A stretch of DNA of 64,000 bases from NCBI GenBank assembly GCA_034440575.1, contig JAOTOL010001457.1, forward strand, positions 1,017,001-1,081,000. The letters run 5' to 3'. Positions 24,085 through 36,491 of the stretch are shown in pieces. The translations under genes were made by a program, and so were the position numbers. The stretch's first letter is position 1, and every line of letters begins with the position of its first letter. Below the pieces are notes generated by a model. It had not been told where the DNA came from and ran no database searches. It worked only from the letters and a program-made list of their open reading frames with translations. This DNA is from Imbricaverruca yamaguchii. Taxonomy: Eukaryota; Arthropoda; Thecostraca; Neoverrucidae.

Positions 24085-24405
24085 TGGTGATGTCATCGGT
24101 GCACGTGTGTCCTGGCGACGCCATCGGTGCACGTGTGTCCTGGTGATGTCATTGGCACACGTGTAACCCAGTGACGTCACATGGACACGTGTAACCCGGT
24201 GACGTCATATGCACACGTGTGGCTGGACGACGTCATCGAAGCACGTGTGCCTGGTGACGTCATCGGACCACGTGTGACTTGGTGACGTCATCGACACACG
24301 TGCAGCCTGGTAACGTCATAGGTACACGTGTGGCTTGGCGACTTCATTGGTACTCGTGTGGCCTGGTGACGTCATCAGAACACGTGTGGCTCGGTGACGG
24401 AGGCG
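24085..24405. repeat. 28-bp composite E-box / CRE array
   Basis: Eleven units. CACGTGT (E-box CACGTG) starts at 24102, 24130, 24158, 24186, 24214, 24242, 24269, 24297, 24325 and 24381, with a degenerate CTCGTGT at 24353; all steps are 28 bp except one of 27. Between them is GGTGACGTCAT or a variant; perfect TGACGTCA starts at 24172, 24200, 24255, 24283 and 24367. The two palindromic cores are kept better than the linking bases, which vary widely. Confidence 0.93.
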
Positions 24406-25690
24406 GGTTCACTGCTGATATTCCCGGCAGCAGACCGGAGACGAGGCGAGCTCGTTAATCGCATTAGGGGAAGCAAATCGGAGACTGGGGAAGGCTCACT
24501 GACGCCACGAATGAATGGAATTGTTGGTAGATGGAGGGTTGTCTAATTCCCATTCAAATACAGGGCCGCTCTATATAATATGCATGTGAAAATGCATCCG
24601 GACAAGAGGCGGTCAGTGTTAAGCCTGTGGGGATAGTAAGATCCGTTACCATGAGTCATTGCAAGAAAACATCTTGGCTGTAGATGGTTTCGCATCATCA
24701 TGTTTAAAAATGGCAGACATTCTGGAACTGAGTGCATTTGACCACGTGGCTTTGATGAGAATTTAATGAAAACAGGAAGCATTGGATGAGAGCTCTCATC
24801 CCATGTCGTTTTTTCATACTCCCTTTTCTCTGTCACACTAACTAGAAAATGTATTTCACATATACATGATGCATTTCTTACGACAACGTTAGTGTACGTT
24901 AGTGTTAGTGTTACTTGTGTTACCTCACAATAGGTATATATAATAATCTGAATGAAGGACACTTTGTTTCGAAAAGGCAAAACGAAAGTTGCATGATGGA
25001 TTAAATCACACGCAACAATGTTGACTATCCAGCTTTGCAACATTGCGAACTTATTTCTTTTAGAACTTAGTTAAAAACCATCCGTCGGTTCTCCAGCCTT
25101 ATTATCATTCAATGTAAAATACTTCTACAACTCACTGCTCTGGGCAGTCAGTGTTGAGCACTCTGCCCAGCATATAGCATCTTCTAAACGGATCATCCAC
25201 GGTCCAGCTCACCATCGGTTCCAAACACTTCGGGCGTACGGTGTTAAGCGACATAGCTTAACTTAAGTTTTGAATTCCTATCCATCTTACCTAACTAAAG
25301 CCTTCCATAAAACCTGTCCGGCGATATCAGAGCCACCCGCCGATTTGTTCAGAGACAAACTCGACGGATCGCATGGCGCGTGCGTGAAGCACGTTAGTGA
25401 CGATGATCGATTGTGGCCTACTGTGCGTTGACAGGTCGCCCACGAAGTCATGCCTCCTCGTGACAGGAAGGCATGTGGTGATCTTCTGCCGAAACAGCTG
25501 CTTCGGTGTCGATTTAGACCGAGCCCGGAACGAGCTGGAATTAGACACTCTCAATTCAGCTGGTCTCCGAGCTGGAGATAAATCAGTCAAACGGCGGAGG
25601 AGTTTGCCGCCAAGTATTTTTTTGCCACCGGGATAAATTATGCATCATGCATGCGTGCGCGTCCAACTGGCACGCTCCGACAGTAATGAT
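24406..25690. other. Anonymous intronic sequence
   Basis: AT-rich unique DNA. A 166-codon minus-strand frame (24543-25043) shows no family resemblance and is probably chance. Confidence 0.45.
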
Positions 25691-26560
<870 letters not shown>

Positions 26561-26563
26561 GAT

Positions 26564-26712
26564 GGGGGCGACGGTAGCTCAGTGGTTGAGATGAGCGTAT
26601 GGCACGCCGGAGGTCCGGGGTTCGATTCCCCGCGATGCCAGCACTTGCTGCCACGGTGAGAGGCGGGCGGCGCTAAATGGCCTCAGCTGCTGAGTGCATC
26701 GTAAAGTCACAG
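26564..26712 (+). mobile_element. tRNA-derived SINE copy
   Basis: The best-preserved head of the three copies. The A box TAGCTCAGTGG lies at about 26574-26584 and a perfect B box GGTTCGATTCC at 26619-26629; GGCGACG and CGATGCC could form an imperfect acceptor stem. The family body (CTGCCACGGTGAGAGGCGGG, then GGCCTCAGCTGCTGAGTGC, then ATCGTAAAG) continues past the tRNA-like part, so this is a SINE and not a tRNA gene. It lies about 0.7 kb from Beat exon 1, on the opposite strand. Confidence 0.85.
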
Positions 26713-27430
26713 CCGACAAAACTACATGGACAGGATGCACATGCCGGTCACTGAACGCTATGGCATATCGGTGAATTCGAACAGCAAAGCGACAGATAGT
26801 TTGGCTTGAGGAATATTTCCGCAGATAATAAGTGGGACAAATGTACGTTCTTCTCGGTATCAGGGCTCTCGTGAGCTGTAGGCGATGCCCAGTAGTCACT
26901 GGTACGATTATTACCTTTTGTCTTATTGTGGTTTTGTGTGATTCCAATAGACGTGCGACTTCATGTGTGATTGCGGTCAAAACGGCCAGCCATCGTCACC
27001 GAAGGTGGGAGCCAAAGCTGATAATGCATGTGATTGTTCAAATGGAATGTTGAAGAAACCTGAGCTAATTAAAGGATTAAAGGGCATACGCGCACACCTA
27101 ATCTGCGTCAACTTTATAGAGCACTAAATCTCGCCAGCGGAGTGCGCGGTTGCGAACTTCGTGACGACGGCCCATTGAAAACCACCAGAAAATTGCGGAC
27201 CCCAGGTGGAGCCACCGTTTGACTTAGCTAATGGTACATTATTTGCTGGTGGCTTGGCATGGTTTGCTGCATTTGCTGCTGGTCGGGGCCGTCGCCCGCC
27301 GTGACGCGGTCGCAGAACCGTTACACGTCTCAGGGTGTGCGACACTCCCCCCACCCGCCGCCGACCTCCCCACCTCTCGTCGCTTCGTCTCAACAAACAC
27401 GCCACACCCCGACGTGACGTCACGCACACC
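26713..27430. other. Anonymous sequence beside exon 1
   Basis: Unique sequence in the 5' part of the inferred intron. One perfect TGACGTCA lies at 27415-27422, 14 bases from the exon 1 donor. No other feature recognised. Confidence 0.45.
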
Positions 27431-27436
27431 ACTTAC

Positions 27437-27494
27437 CGGGCAGCGTCGTCACGAACAGCAGCAGAGCGGCGACCACCGCCGAAGTCGGCACCAT
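27437..27494 (-). CDS. Beaten-path family protein, exon 1 (signal peptide)
   Basis: ATG at 27494-27492 in a favourable context (GGAGGGATGG), then MVPTSAVVAALLLFVTTLP and a first codon base G before the donor GTAAGT (27436-27431). The product has a short polar start, a hydrophobic core (VVAALLLFV) and a small-residue end, as a secretory signal peptide should. Its phase (one base left over) matches the two-base start of the Ig exon at 8009, giving a Gly at the junction, close to a plausible cleavage point. TTTCAG just before GAGGGATGG could be a 3' splice site, in which case a non-coding first exon lies further upstream. The alternative is that another N-terminal exon serves the Ig exon and this is a chance match. 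Confidence 0.7.
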
Positions 27495-27517
27495 CCCTCC
27501 TGAAACACGACCGCCGG

Positions 27518-27662
27518 GACGTCATGTGTCGGCCGCCGGTGACGTCATGGATCGGCCGCCGGTGACGTCATGTATCGGCCGCCGGTGACGTCAAGGATCG
27601 GACGCCGGTGACGTCATGTATCGGCCGCCGGTGACGTCATTGATCGGACGCCGGTGACGGCG
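27518..27662. repeat. 23-bp CRE array upstream of exon 1
   Basis: Six to seven units with GCCGCCGG (or GACGCCGG) followed by TGACGTCA and TGTATCG. Perfect TGACGTCA octamers start at 27540, 27563, 27586, 27609 and 27632, exactly 23 bp apart (about two helical turns), with decayed copies at both ends. The array lies 24-168 bp upstream of the inferred Beat start codon, where promoter, 5' UTR or a 5' intron would be. It may act as a cluster of CREB/ATF sites or be a neutral satellite. Confidence 0.93.
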
Positions 27663-28440
27663 GCGCACGGCGCGCATGACGTCTCCAGGTTACTGCGGCC
27701 GGTGCGCACGCGCAGTGGGTTCCGTCACCGACCAGGCGCATTTGACGTAAATTCCTGGTGGTGATGTTGCCGATTGATCGCGGTAGGTGCGACCAGCGCA
27801 TTGTTAAAGGGCGCTTCTTCGGGAGGTACGAGTGACCGAAATCGCGAGGTGAAAATGATTGGAATTAAGATAGATATCGCGATTTATTTAACATCACCTT
27901 GGGATCTACATGTATTCATCAATATTTACAAGGTTGGAAGGAAATGCATGCCTTACTAATTAAAAAAGATGCATTTTTGTGTAAGAGAGTGCGTTATCCA
28001 GTACTGCATGAATGATGTTGCCTGTCTTAACACCCAACTATTTCTACCAAATAAATTAACATCGCAGAGACAATGAAATGGACATCACTTGTTCAGCGCA
28101 GCCGGCGCAGGCACAGCGCTCACGCTCCCCAGTTGAGAGCAGGCGCGGTCCGTCGCACTGGTGAACTGAAAACGCGTCCAACACCGTACGGCAGGTGTGG
28201 GCGGCGCGCGCACGACAGGCCCAGGTGGAGCGGCGGGGGGGGGGGGGACCGTTCGCGGCCGGCGCGTCTGTCAATCAAGCGTGCTGCGCCGCCGGCCCAC
28301 CGCCGCGAAATGTCAGTGGTGATGTGTGTGTGTGTGTGTTTTGCAGGCGAGCCGGCCCGGTGGGCACGGACTGCGACCAGACAATGCCGCTCAGACATGG
28401 CGGGCCGTACTCGAGTCCCGGCCGGGGACCAGATGTCGGC
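27663..28440. other. Anonymous upstream sequence
   Basis: Mixed sequence with a poly-G run (about 14 G, near 28235) and a GT run near 28323-28340. No exon recognised. Confidence 0.45.
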
Positions 28441-28446
28441 TGCGAG

Positions 28447-28790
28447 CCGCGGGCCGTGAGCGTGAAGCGGACGTTCGTGAGCCGCGAGGCGTGAGTGTGA
28501 AGCGGATGTTCGTGAGCCGCGGGTCGTGAGCGTGAAGCGGACGTTCGTGAGCCGCGGGCCGTGAGCGTGAAGCGGACGTTCGTGAGCCGCGGGGCGTGAG
28601 CGTGAAGCGGACGTTCGTGAGCCGCGGGGCGTGAGCGTGAAGCAGACATTCGTGAGTTGCGGGACGTGAGCGTGAAGCGGACATTCGTGATCCGTGGGTC
28701 GTGAGTGTAAAGCGGATGTTCGTGAGCCGTGGGTTGTGAACGTGAAGCGGACGTTCGTGAGCCGCGGGCCGTGAGTGCGAAGCGGTGTTG
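28447..28790. repeat. 35-bp minisatellite
   Basis: About ten units of GTGAGCGTGAAGCGGACGTT followed by CGTGAGCCGCGGGCC, 35 bp each. Long minus-strand frames (up to 243 codons; repeating H-E-R-P-L-H and N-V-R-F-T-L) are produced by the repeat. Confidence 0.95.
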
Positions 28791-30283
28791 TGCCACGAGC
28801 TGGTGTAGTCCGGCAGAAAACGAGATAACGGCGGCCGGTATTGCGGCGCACTGGTCGGGACGCAGTCAGAATGGGAGTCAGAGGGGAAGTAGAAGATTGG
28901 CTGATGGTCTACTGATTCACTATCCCTCGCAGTGTTAAACATTCCCATCGCGTTTCAGACCCGTAGTTGACCAACAGCAATTCGACGGTGCAGATGTTGC
29001 AAATAGTATGTGGTGCTTCGACATGATCAACTGCTCAGAAATATGAACCGACAGAAATAGTACTGTAGTATGTTCATTACGTCATCATTGGTTCGCAGAA
29101 GTTTATCCCCCAAAAAAGAATCCAGATTCTCCGTCCTTTCTGACATTTTGTCTTCCTTGTTGGGGTTCAAGATACTCAAATTCACCCAACGGAAGAAACT
29201 TGCGGCACACAACAACCGCATACCTCAACATGCTCACGTTAGCTGTTGGAACTATCTGTTTCAGAACTGAAATAAAGTACATGCTTTTCACGTCCGACCA
29301 ACATCTCCCCGAGCAAACCACCGTTCACGGCACGCTCCTGATGTCGTCCGTGACGACTGCTGAGCGAGGCCAGCCGTGGTGGCGGCGGCAGTGGCGGCGC
29401 TCTTCATGGTATACACCCCAGTACTCAGGAACCCCAGCTCTCGGCCGCTCTGTGTCGCGCTGTCGACGGCTCGTCAGCCCTGCAGCAGGCCGGCGCAACT
29501 CCCGCCCGCACGGTGCCGCCCCCCTGCTCACCAATCCGCCCCCCCCCCGGCGTTTTGCACGGTGGTGACGCCAGCGGCGACATGACGACACCGACCGGCG
29601 AAGGGTCGCGCGCAGAATCACAGTCACTCCCCTGGGAGGGGCGCCGGCCCGGCCGACACTGCACTGTGCTGCACATGTTGCCTACACCACCTCCACTCCG
29701 CGGACGCGTGGTGGGCGACGGCCTGTCGGCGCGTGTACGATGCCGACCGCAGTAAACGGGCGGATACCGCCCGCGCCGAATTGTCACGCCGAGCCTCAGA
29801 ATGGCGGGAGTTTAGAGCGGATTGATGCATGGCCGCCTCTGGGATGGTGTTCGTTCCCCGATAGTTTGTTGCCTAACATGCGTGTTTAAACTCCAGGGCT
29901 GTGGAGGTGCGGAGACCCTCTGGAGCCCCGTGCTGATGACCGGACTCGTGTGAGCTGACCTTATTTGACTTGATTTGACGCTTTGAACTACTTCCCAAAC
30001 AACTCTTAGACCAAGGCTGAACAGATCGACTTACTATCAATGTACGCATTGTCCCAGCGTGACCTGAGGTAATGTCTCCAGGTCAGCAGCTGCACAGCTT
30101 GCAAAGATCCTTCAGTAGTATATCAGTTCATTTTCTTGAAACACAATTGCATACTTCTAAGGTGTTGGACCGGACATATATAAGCTCAAACTTACTTAGC
30201 CTGACCAAACGACGAGACGGAACATGACCTTGAGATTTCTGGATATCAAGCACATACACTTTGTATTGTTCCGTTGAAACGAC

Positions 30284-30286
<3 letters not shown>
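28791..30286. other. Anonymous sequence with a GC-rich part
   Basis: Unique sequence; GC-rich with C- and G-runs at about 29350-29820. A stem-forming CTCCAGGG...CCCTCTGGAG lies near 29892-29926. No gene recognised. Confidence 0.4.

Positions 30287-30326
<40 letters not shown>
30287..30326. repeat. (TA)n microsatellite
   Basis: A pure TA dinucleotide run ending in ATACATATAG. Confidence 0.95.
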
Positions 30327-30329
<3 letters not shown>

Positions 30330-30980
30330 GACATCTTCATATTTTCGAGGTAGTCATTCTCCAAGGTAAAGGCCATGTCACTGGGATGACATGTTATGGC
30401 CTCTAGAGACCTCAGCGTGGTCGAAAATTACGAAGTAAGATGTGATGCGAGCTGAATATCCGCCGGCGGCTATATTGCCTTGCCAATAACATTTTCCCTG
30501 TATCTCTAACATACATAGTTCTAAAGCTCGTTTTCAAGTCTGATTACTATCCGACCGGATCTATCCAGTCTGGACACTTTTTCACTATGGTCGATTTGAA
30601 TACATTCATCTATGTCCATTCTTGGAAAAGCTATGTCGAAAGACAACAAACAACGTCTTTTTGGTACCATGTTGATGGATTTAAGTCGAGGCGATATTGA
30701 CCTAACATGTTCTTTAGATACCTTATTATCAGCCAAGTTGCAAATATATGGCATACATCGGGCTCTCCATGAGCAGAGTTTTCCAACGGTGTTTTGCATT
30801 GTATCCTAGCATACGTAGGTCAATAATTATACGGAAGGCTTCCAAGACCCCCTCCCCCTCCTCCGGACCCGGCTGGTGGTGTACAGTGTGAAGATGAAAT
30901 ACATCGCTGAGTGGAAAATGTACTATCACATTTGTGTTGTGTTTGTGGCTTGGTGATCCAAACGCTATGGGCTCTGGTAC
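30327..30980. other. Anonymous unique sequence
   Basis: No gene, RNA or element recognised. Confidence 0.45.
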
Positions 30981-31240
30981 AGACGCGCCGGTTGGTTACA
31001 TGAGGTTCAGGTTGCGTCAGCTGCCGTCACCATGTAGCGGTCTCAGACGCGCCGGTTGATTACATGAGGTTAGGGTTGCGTCAGCTGCCGTCACCATGTA
31101 GCGGTCTCGGACGCGCCGGTTGGTTACATGAGGTTAAGGTTGCGTCACCTGCCGTCACCATGTAGCGGTCTCGGACGCGCCGGTTGGTTACATGAGGTTA
31201 AGGTTGCGTCAGCTGCCGTCACCATGTAGCGGTCTCTGAG
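30981..31240. repeat. 64-bp tandem repeat, four copies
   Basis: Units beginning ACGCGCCGGTTG start at 30983, 31047, 31111 and 31175, exactly 64 bp apart. Each contains TACATGAGGTTAAGGTTGCG and CACCATGTAGCGGTCTC. Copies are nearly identical. Confidence 0.96.
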
Positions 31241-32304
31241 CCAAGCGTCTGCAGACGTGACGTCTGTCACTACATGGTGCAAGGCCAGCGTAACTCCCAC
31301 CGGTACCAGTGGGAGTAACGATCCGTCGGCATCTTGTAGCTGTCTGAAGCGAGCAAATTCTTCTTCGGAGCAGCTGCTGGCGCATTCCTTGTCCGGCTAT
31401 GTAGTTGCTACTGTTCTTTATTGCCCCCATGCCTTATTCTTTGATCACTTCTCTGTTTTCTTCATGCCTTTTTCTTGTTTGCTCGTTCATTAAGAGAATA
31501 ATCCTAAACTTATAACACCTTCGGACACCATTGGTCTCGGGCAGTTCTCACGAATGATACTTACGTCATATCTATAAATATATCAGTGATTCTGATTGAA
31601 ACTGTCTGCGTGCTTCTCACATTTTGATTCACCAGATGGTTTGTATTTGGATACTTAAGAACTGATTTCATCTTAGTATGTGACAAAAGCGTACTCATAA
31701 TTGCATTTGAATGACCTCTGTTGCCGACATGCACTGCATGTCGTGCTGTGGTCTGCCGTTCGCGGGCAGCCGCGACATCGGGCTGGACGTCACATGTCCA
31801 GCGACGACGTGTTTGCCTGACCGGCGGGGCTGTCCGGTCGCCTCGCTCGTACTTGCCCCGCGTATTTGCTGAACGCCGCCCGCGACGCAGGTGCGGGATG
31901 TTTACGGGGTGTCTCCCGTTGACCTCTTTCTCTCCTTGTCTCAGCTGGCCCTTGCCTTCATATAAAAGCAGCGCATCAACATCCCTCGCTACCAGCCGAT
32001 ATCACCAAGCGGTGGCAGGCTGGCAAAATTCACACACACACACACATCCCTCGCTCTCTTCTTCTGTCGTCCTCGTCAGGTGCACTGCACCTCTGCCGTC
32101 TCGCCGTCACCAATATAGAAATGGGTGCTTTGAACGAGTGTCGGAGTGATGTGACCGGTGACAGTGAGTGACAGTGATGACCGGTGGAAGTGAATTGATG
32201 AAACACGCACAGCACTGCTCGTCGCGGTTGGGTCACCGTGCCTGACTCTGGAAGTCTTCACGCTTTCTCTCCAAGCTTTTCGTACTCATTCATTTCCTTA
32301 TGCC
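31241..32304. other. Anonymous unique sequence
   Basis: No gene recognised. A short near-palindrome, GTAACTCCCAC / GTGGGAGTAAC, lies at about 31289-31318 and a CA run at 32031-32046. Confidence 0.45.
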
Positions 32305-32480
32305 ACTGCTCTCTTGAATTGGAGGGTCTCCTTTAGCGCTCTTGAAGTAGAGTGCTCTTGAATAGGTCCATGCTCACTTGAATTGGGGGGTTTCTTCACT
32401 CTTGAATTGGAGTGTTCTTGATTAGGTTCTTGCTCTCTTGAATTGCAGAGTTCCTTTTTCTCCCTTGAATTGGAGAGCTC
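32305..32480. repeat. CTCTTGAATTGGAG minisatellite
   Basis: About eight diverged units around CTCTTGAATTGGAG separated by 5-20 variable bases. Confidence 0.85.
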
Positions 32481-32704
32481 TAACCTACAACCTTTATTAT
32501 TACGTCCACCTATATTTTGGTTACTGCGATTAGTTCTCTGCATGCTTCCAGCATATATCTTTCCGACCTCTAACATCGCAATTATTTGTTCCCTTTCCTC
32601 TTGTTCTTCACATAATTTCCTTTCACCTGTTATTCCCGCTTACTTGATCTCTCGCTCTCCTTTCTATACGTTTTTCTTCAGGCCTCTTGGCTATTCTACA
32701 CCAT

Positions 32705-33738
32705 GCTGCATGGCGCCATCCACATATATGCGGTCCACTACCATCGGATGAGCACGGCGTCCACAGCAATCTCAATATATTTTTTTTTCTAATCAAGATA
32801 TCAGTAAATATGTATGTGTTCCTACTATGTCTATATCCTGCGGTAAAAACATATCCTAGTAATGGGTCCTGGTATTCTCAGCGTGGAGATGAGCGGGTAC
32901 ATGCCCGAGGCGGGATCCGTGTCCATGGGTCCGGACCCGGGTGGGTCCAGTGCACCCGAGACGAACACCAACGCGAGCCGATGAAACACGCGGCACGACG
33001 GCGCTGCCGAACTCTTCAGCACATCAGAAAACCGATCTGCTTAAGTTGGGCCAGGGATACGACTCGGGCAATGTGTGTCAGGCCAGCCATGGACAGGGGT
33101 CGGTGGGGTCCCTTTTCTTTTGCTGACTGACGATAGCACCTGACGCATAGCAACTCACAGACGGTCCTGCCTACCACACGACACGTTCGCAGAGCAATAT
33201 CTGCATGCAAACACGTGTGTTGCAGTTTTCCTGCCTGTCCGTCACGCAGATAGTCGGTGGGGCCATGCATGCGGTCACTTGCCTTCTTGATTGATCATTT
33301 GGGTTTAGGGGCGCGACAACTGCTACTGGTTATGTAGCGCAAATGGCCACGTGCCTTTTATGATCGACACGGCAGCCGACGCCATGGTCATCTCGTGGCT
33401 AAGCAGCAACGTGCACGATTCGCCAGTGTAAAGACACCGCAGTCGGCCACTGCTCAGCCTGGAGCTACACCGTCACACGGAGCCTGCGGGTGGGCTGTGC
33501 GCGGCACCGTCACGCGCCGCGGCCAGCTCATCAGGTGTGCTGTGGAGGCGCAGTGGCGAGGCGTCGTCTCGCGATCGAGCCGCGTGCTCGGCCCGTGACC
33601 GGCCGGCGCCAGCGGGCCGACCGGCGCAAGAAGGTCGCAAGAAGTTGCGGCGGAATGGCCCGCTCCGGCGTGTCCGGCCGCCGGTCAGGGCGTTGTCAGG
33701 ACCGCCTTGCTGATTTGAATGTCATCGCCGGGGATCGG
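32705..33738. repeat. ~1.03-kb tandem duplication, copy 1
   Basis: Starts at GCTGCATGGCGCCATCCAC and ends at GCCGGGGATCGG. It is followed directly by copy 2 in the same orientation. No coding family is recognisable; open frames are not conserved between copies. It contains a purine/pyrimidine-mixed unique core, so it is a segmental duplication and not a satellite. Confidence 0.95.
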
Positions 33739-34797
33739 GCTGCATGGCGCCATCCACACATATATGGTCCACTACCATCGGATGAACACGGCGTCCACAA
33801 CAACCTCAATATATATTTTTTTCTAACCAAGGTATCAGTAAATATGTATGTGTTCCTGCTATGTCTATATCCTGCGGTAAAAACATATCCTAGTAATGGG
33901 TCCTGGCATTCTCAGCGTGGAGATGAGCGGGTACAGGCCCGAGGCGGGATCCGTGTCCATGGGCCCGGATCCGGGTGGGTCCGGCGCACCCGAGACGAAC
34001 ACCAACGCGAGCCGATGAAACACGCGGCACGACGGCGCTGCCGAACTCGTCAGCACTATCAGAAAACCGATCTGCTTAAGTTGGGCCAGGGATACGACTC
34101 GGGCAATGTGTCAGGCCAGCCATGGCCAGGGGTCGGTGGGGTCCCTTTTCTTTTGCTGACTGACGATAGCACCTGACGCATAGCAACTCACAGACGGTCC
34201 TGTCTACCACACGCCACGTTCGCAGATCAATATCTGCATGCAAACACGTGCGCTTGCAGTTTTCCTGCCTGTCCGTCACGCAGATAGTCGGTGGGGCCAT
34301 GCATGCGGTCACTTGCCTTCTTGATTGATCATTTGGGTTTAGGGGCGCGTCAACTGCTACTGGTTATGTAGCGCAAATGGCCACGTGCCTTTTATGATCG
34401 ACACGGCAGCCGACGCCATGGTCATCTCGTGGCTAAGCAGCAACGTGCACGATTCGCCAGTGTAAAGACACCGCAGTCGGCCACTGTTCAGTCTGGAGCT
34501 ACACCGTCACACGGAGCCTGCGGGTGGGCTGTGCGCGGCACCGTCACGCGCCGCGGCCAGCTCATCAGGTGTGCTGTGGAGACGCAGTGGCGAGGCGTCG
34601 TTCTCGCGATCGAGCCGCGTGCTCGGCCCGTGACCGGCCGGCGCCAGCGAGCCGACCGGCCCAAGAAGGTCGCAAGAAGTTGCGGCGGAATGGCCCGCTC
34701 CGGCGTGTCCGGTCGCCGGTCAGGGTGTTGTCAGAGCCGCCGGTCAGGGCGTTGTCAGGACCGCCTTGCTGATTTGAATGTCATCGCCGGGGATCGG
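33739..34797. repeat. ~1.06-kb tandem duplication, copy 2
   Basis: Same order and orientation as copy 1, with few substitutions (roughly 97 percent identical by eye). It carries one extra internal duplication of about 24 bp near 34717-34745 (GCCGGTCAGGG-GTTGTCAG repeated). The left junction joins the unit end directly to the unit start. Confidence 0.95.
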
Positions 34798-34869
34798 CAG
34801 CGCGAGCCGACGGACCTGGGCGGCCACGTCGCCGGCGGCGACTCTGCACGGTGGCAGACTCGTGTCGGA

Positions 34870-35100
34870 TACATAGCAGATCTGTGGCAGATCCATGGCA
34901 GATCCGGCTGACCAGATGATTCGGCTGAAAGTCGTGCCGGCGTGTCAGCTTGCCGGCAGATCCGGTTGACGATCCGATCCGATTGACAGCCCGATCCAGC
35001 TGACGGACTGGCCCGGCTGACGGACTGATCCAGCTGACGGACTGGCCCGGCTGACGGACTGGCCCGGCTGACGGACTGATCCAGCTAACGGACTGGTGCT
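34870..35100. repeat. Degenerate GATCC / GCTGACGGACTG repeats
   Basis: GGCAGATC repeats (34875-34910) pass into 18-20-bp units of CGGCTGACGGACTG and CAGCTGACGGACTGG to about 35095. Confidence 0.85.
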
Positions 35101-35815
35101 CATAGCAACGCCACCACTGGTGACGTCACCACTAGGATGGCCTAACGAAAACGGCTAGGGTGTGATGGAGCGAACAGGGTGGCAGCCTTACAATTTGCAA
35201 TACAATCTCAATAGCACACCCGCTTGCAGCAATTTGGTGTGATGGGTTTCAGATCCGTTTCGCTTCATTTTGTTCCCGTGGATTGTTCTCACCTGGACGC
35301 CACCATGGCCTTTACTCGACTGGAGGCGCTGATGACACATCTCGTCACCACGTATGGCCTGGGTAACGTGACGTAGCCTCCGCACATCCACCCTCTTGGC
35401 GGAACTAGCGATGACTAATAGCCGGGGAATCCCGCATAAATCCGGTTCTGCTTGAAATGTGACGCTTTGCACCCCACACCCCGTCCCCGCCCTCCCTTCC
35501 AGTAAAGGATTAGAGCCCTAGGAAGGGAGACATCGCATTTATCCAATCCGTCTCCGTACGCCTGACCGCCTGACCCAGTTATCTGTCATTAGCCCAAGGG
35601 CTAGTCACCCGATTCACCTCTACGTGACTGCACTCTACCCTGCGCCGTCCCCTATTCCCCCTCGTCCGGCTTCATGACCTGTCACTAACTCATTGTGTTG
35701 GCGTCGCTAGTCGCCAGCAGAGACGTCTATTGTTCTCTACTGCTAAGAACAACAGCTGGGTCTAAACCTCGAAACAATTTTCACGGTAATAATGGGACCG
35801 GGAACTAGACGAACC

Positions 35816-35820
<5 letters not shown>
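35101..35820. other. Anonymous unique sequence
   Basis: No gene or element recognised. A perfect TGACGTCA lies at 35121-35128. Confidence 0.45.

Positions 35821-35866
<46 letters not shown>
35821..35866. repeat. (GA)n microsatellite
   Basis: A pure AG dinucleotide run, followed by purine-rich DNA to about 36400. Confidence 0.96.
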
Positions 35867-35869
<3 letters not shown>

Positions 35870-36403
35870 AAGAGAAAGCGAGAGGATTGAGACTAAAGAG
35901 AGGATGTGAATATGTTCAGAGACAGCATGGTGCAATAATAGAAAAAATAGTATCTGAAACGAAAAGGAAAGAAGGGAATTAATATATGTAAAATGGGGTA
36001 TTGGGTAAGATAAAAGCTGAATGGCGAGGGCTGTGAATGATGAATGAGGAACAAATTGGAAGAGAGAAGAATGCAGCTTATAATGCAGTTTCAGAATGCA
36101 ATTAGGGAGAGGGGAGCACGGGAGAACCATGCAGGAACTCGGTATGAAAACAAATAAGAAACCAGAGTGCATGGGAAAATGGGGGAGGCGAACAAGTGAA
36201 GAACCACTCCGGTCAGGCCTGGAATTGGTGGAGAAGACAGAAAAGGAGAGGATGGAATGAATAGATAGAAATAGGATAATCAGAAGAAAGTGACTGGGGG
36301 AGTGTGATTGAGGGAGATACAGGAAGAGGTAGATAGATGGGAGGAGAGAGGGGAATGGACGGGGAGGCAATGTTATGGGAGAGAGAAAGGGAGGGGAAAA
36401 GGA

Positions 36404-36405
36404 GG

Positions 36406-36488
<83 letters not shown>
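36404..36488. repeat. (GA)n microsatellite
   Basis: A pure AG dinucleotide run of about 85 bp. The Ser/Leu and Glu/Arg open frames across 35.8-36.6 kb are artefacts. Confidence 0.97.

Positions 36489-36491
<3 letters not shown>

Noticed and set aside
24085..24405. Regular 28-bp repeats as a CRISPR array
   Set aside because: There are no unique spacers: the whole 28-bp unit is repeated, and the window has introns, SINEs and LINEs of an animal genome.
24543..25043. 166-codon minus-strand frame as a gene
   Set aside because: There are no recognisable motifs and the sequence is AT-rich intron; this length is expected by chance in 64 kb.
26564..26640. A functional tRNA gene
   Set aside because: A and B boxes are good, but the acceptor and anticodon stems are poor and the shared body continues beyond the tRNA end in all three copies, which fits a SINE.
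28120..28948. Minus-strand frames with H-E-R-P-L-H repeats, up to 243 codons
   Set aside because: They are produced by the 35-bp minisatellite in several frames.
32705..34176. The duplicated kilobase as a two-copy gene
   Set aside because: Frames differ between the two copies and show no family or splice signals; only DNA identity is conserved.
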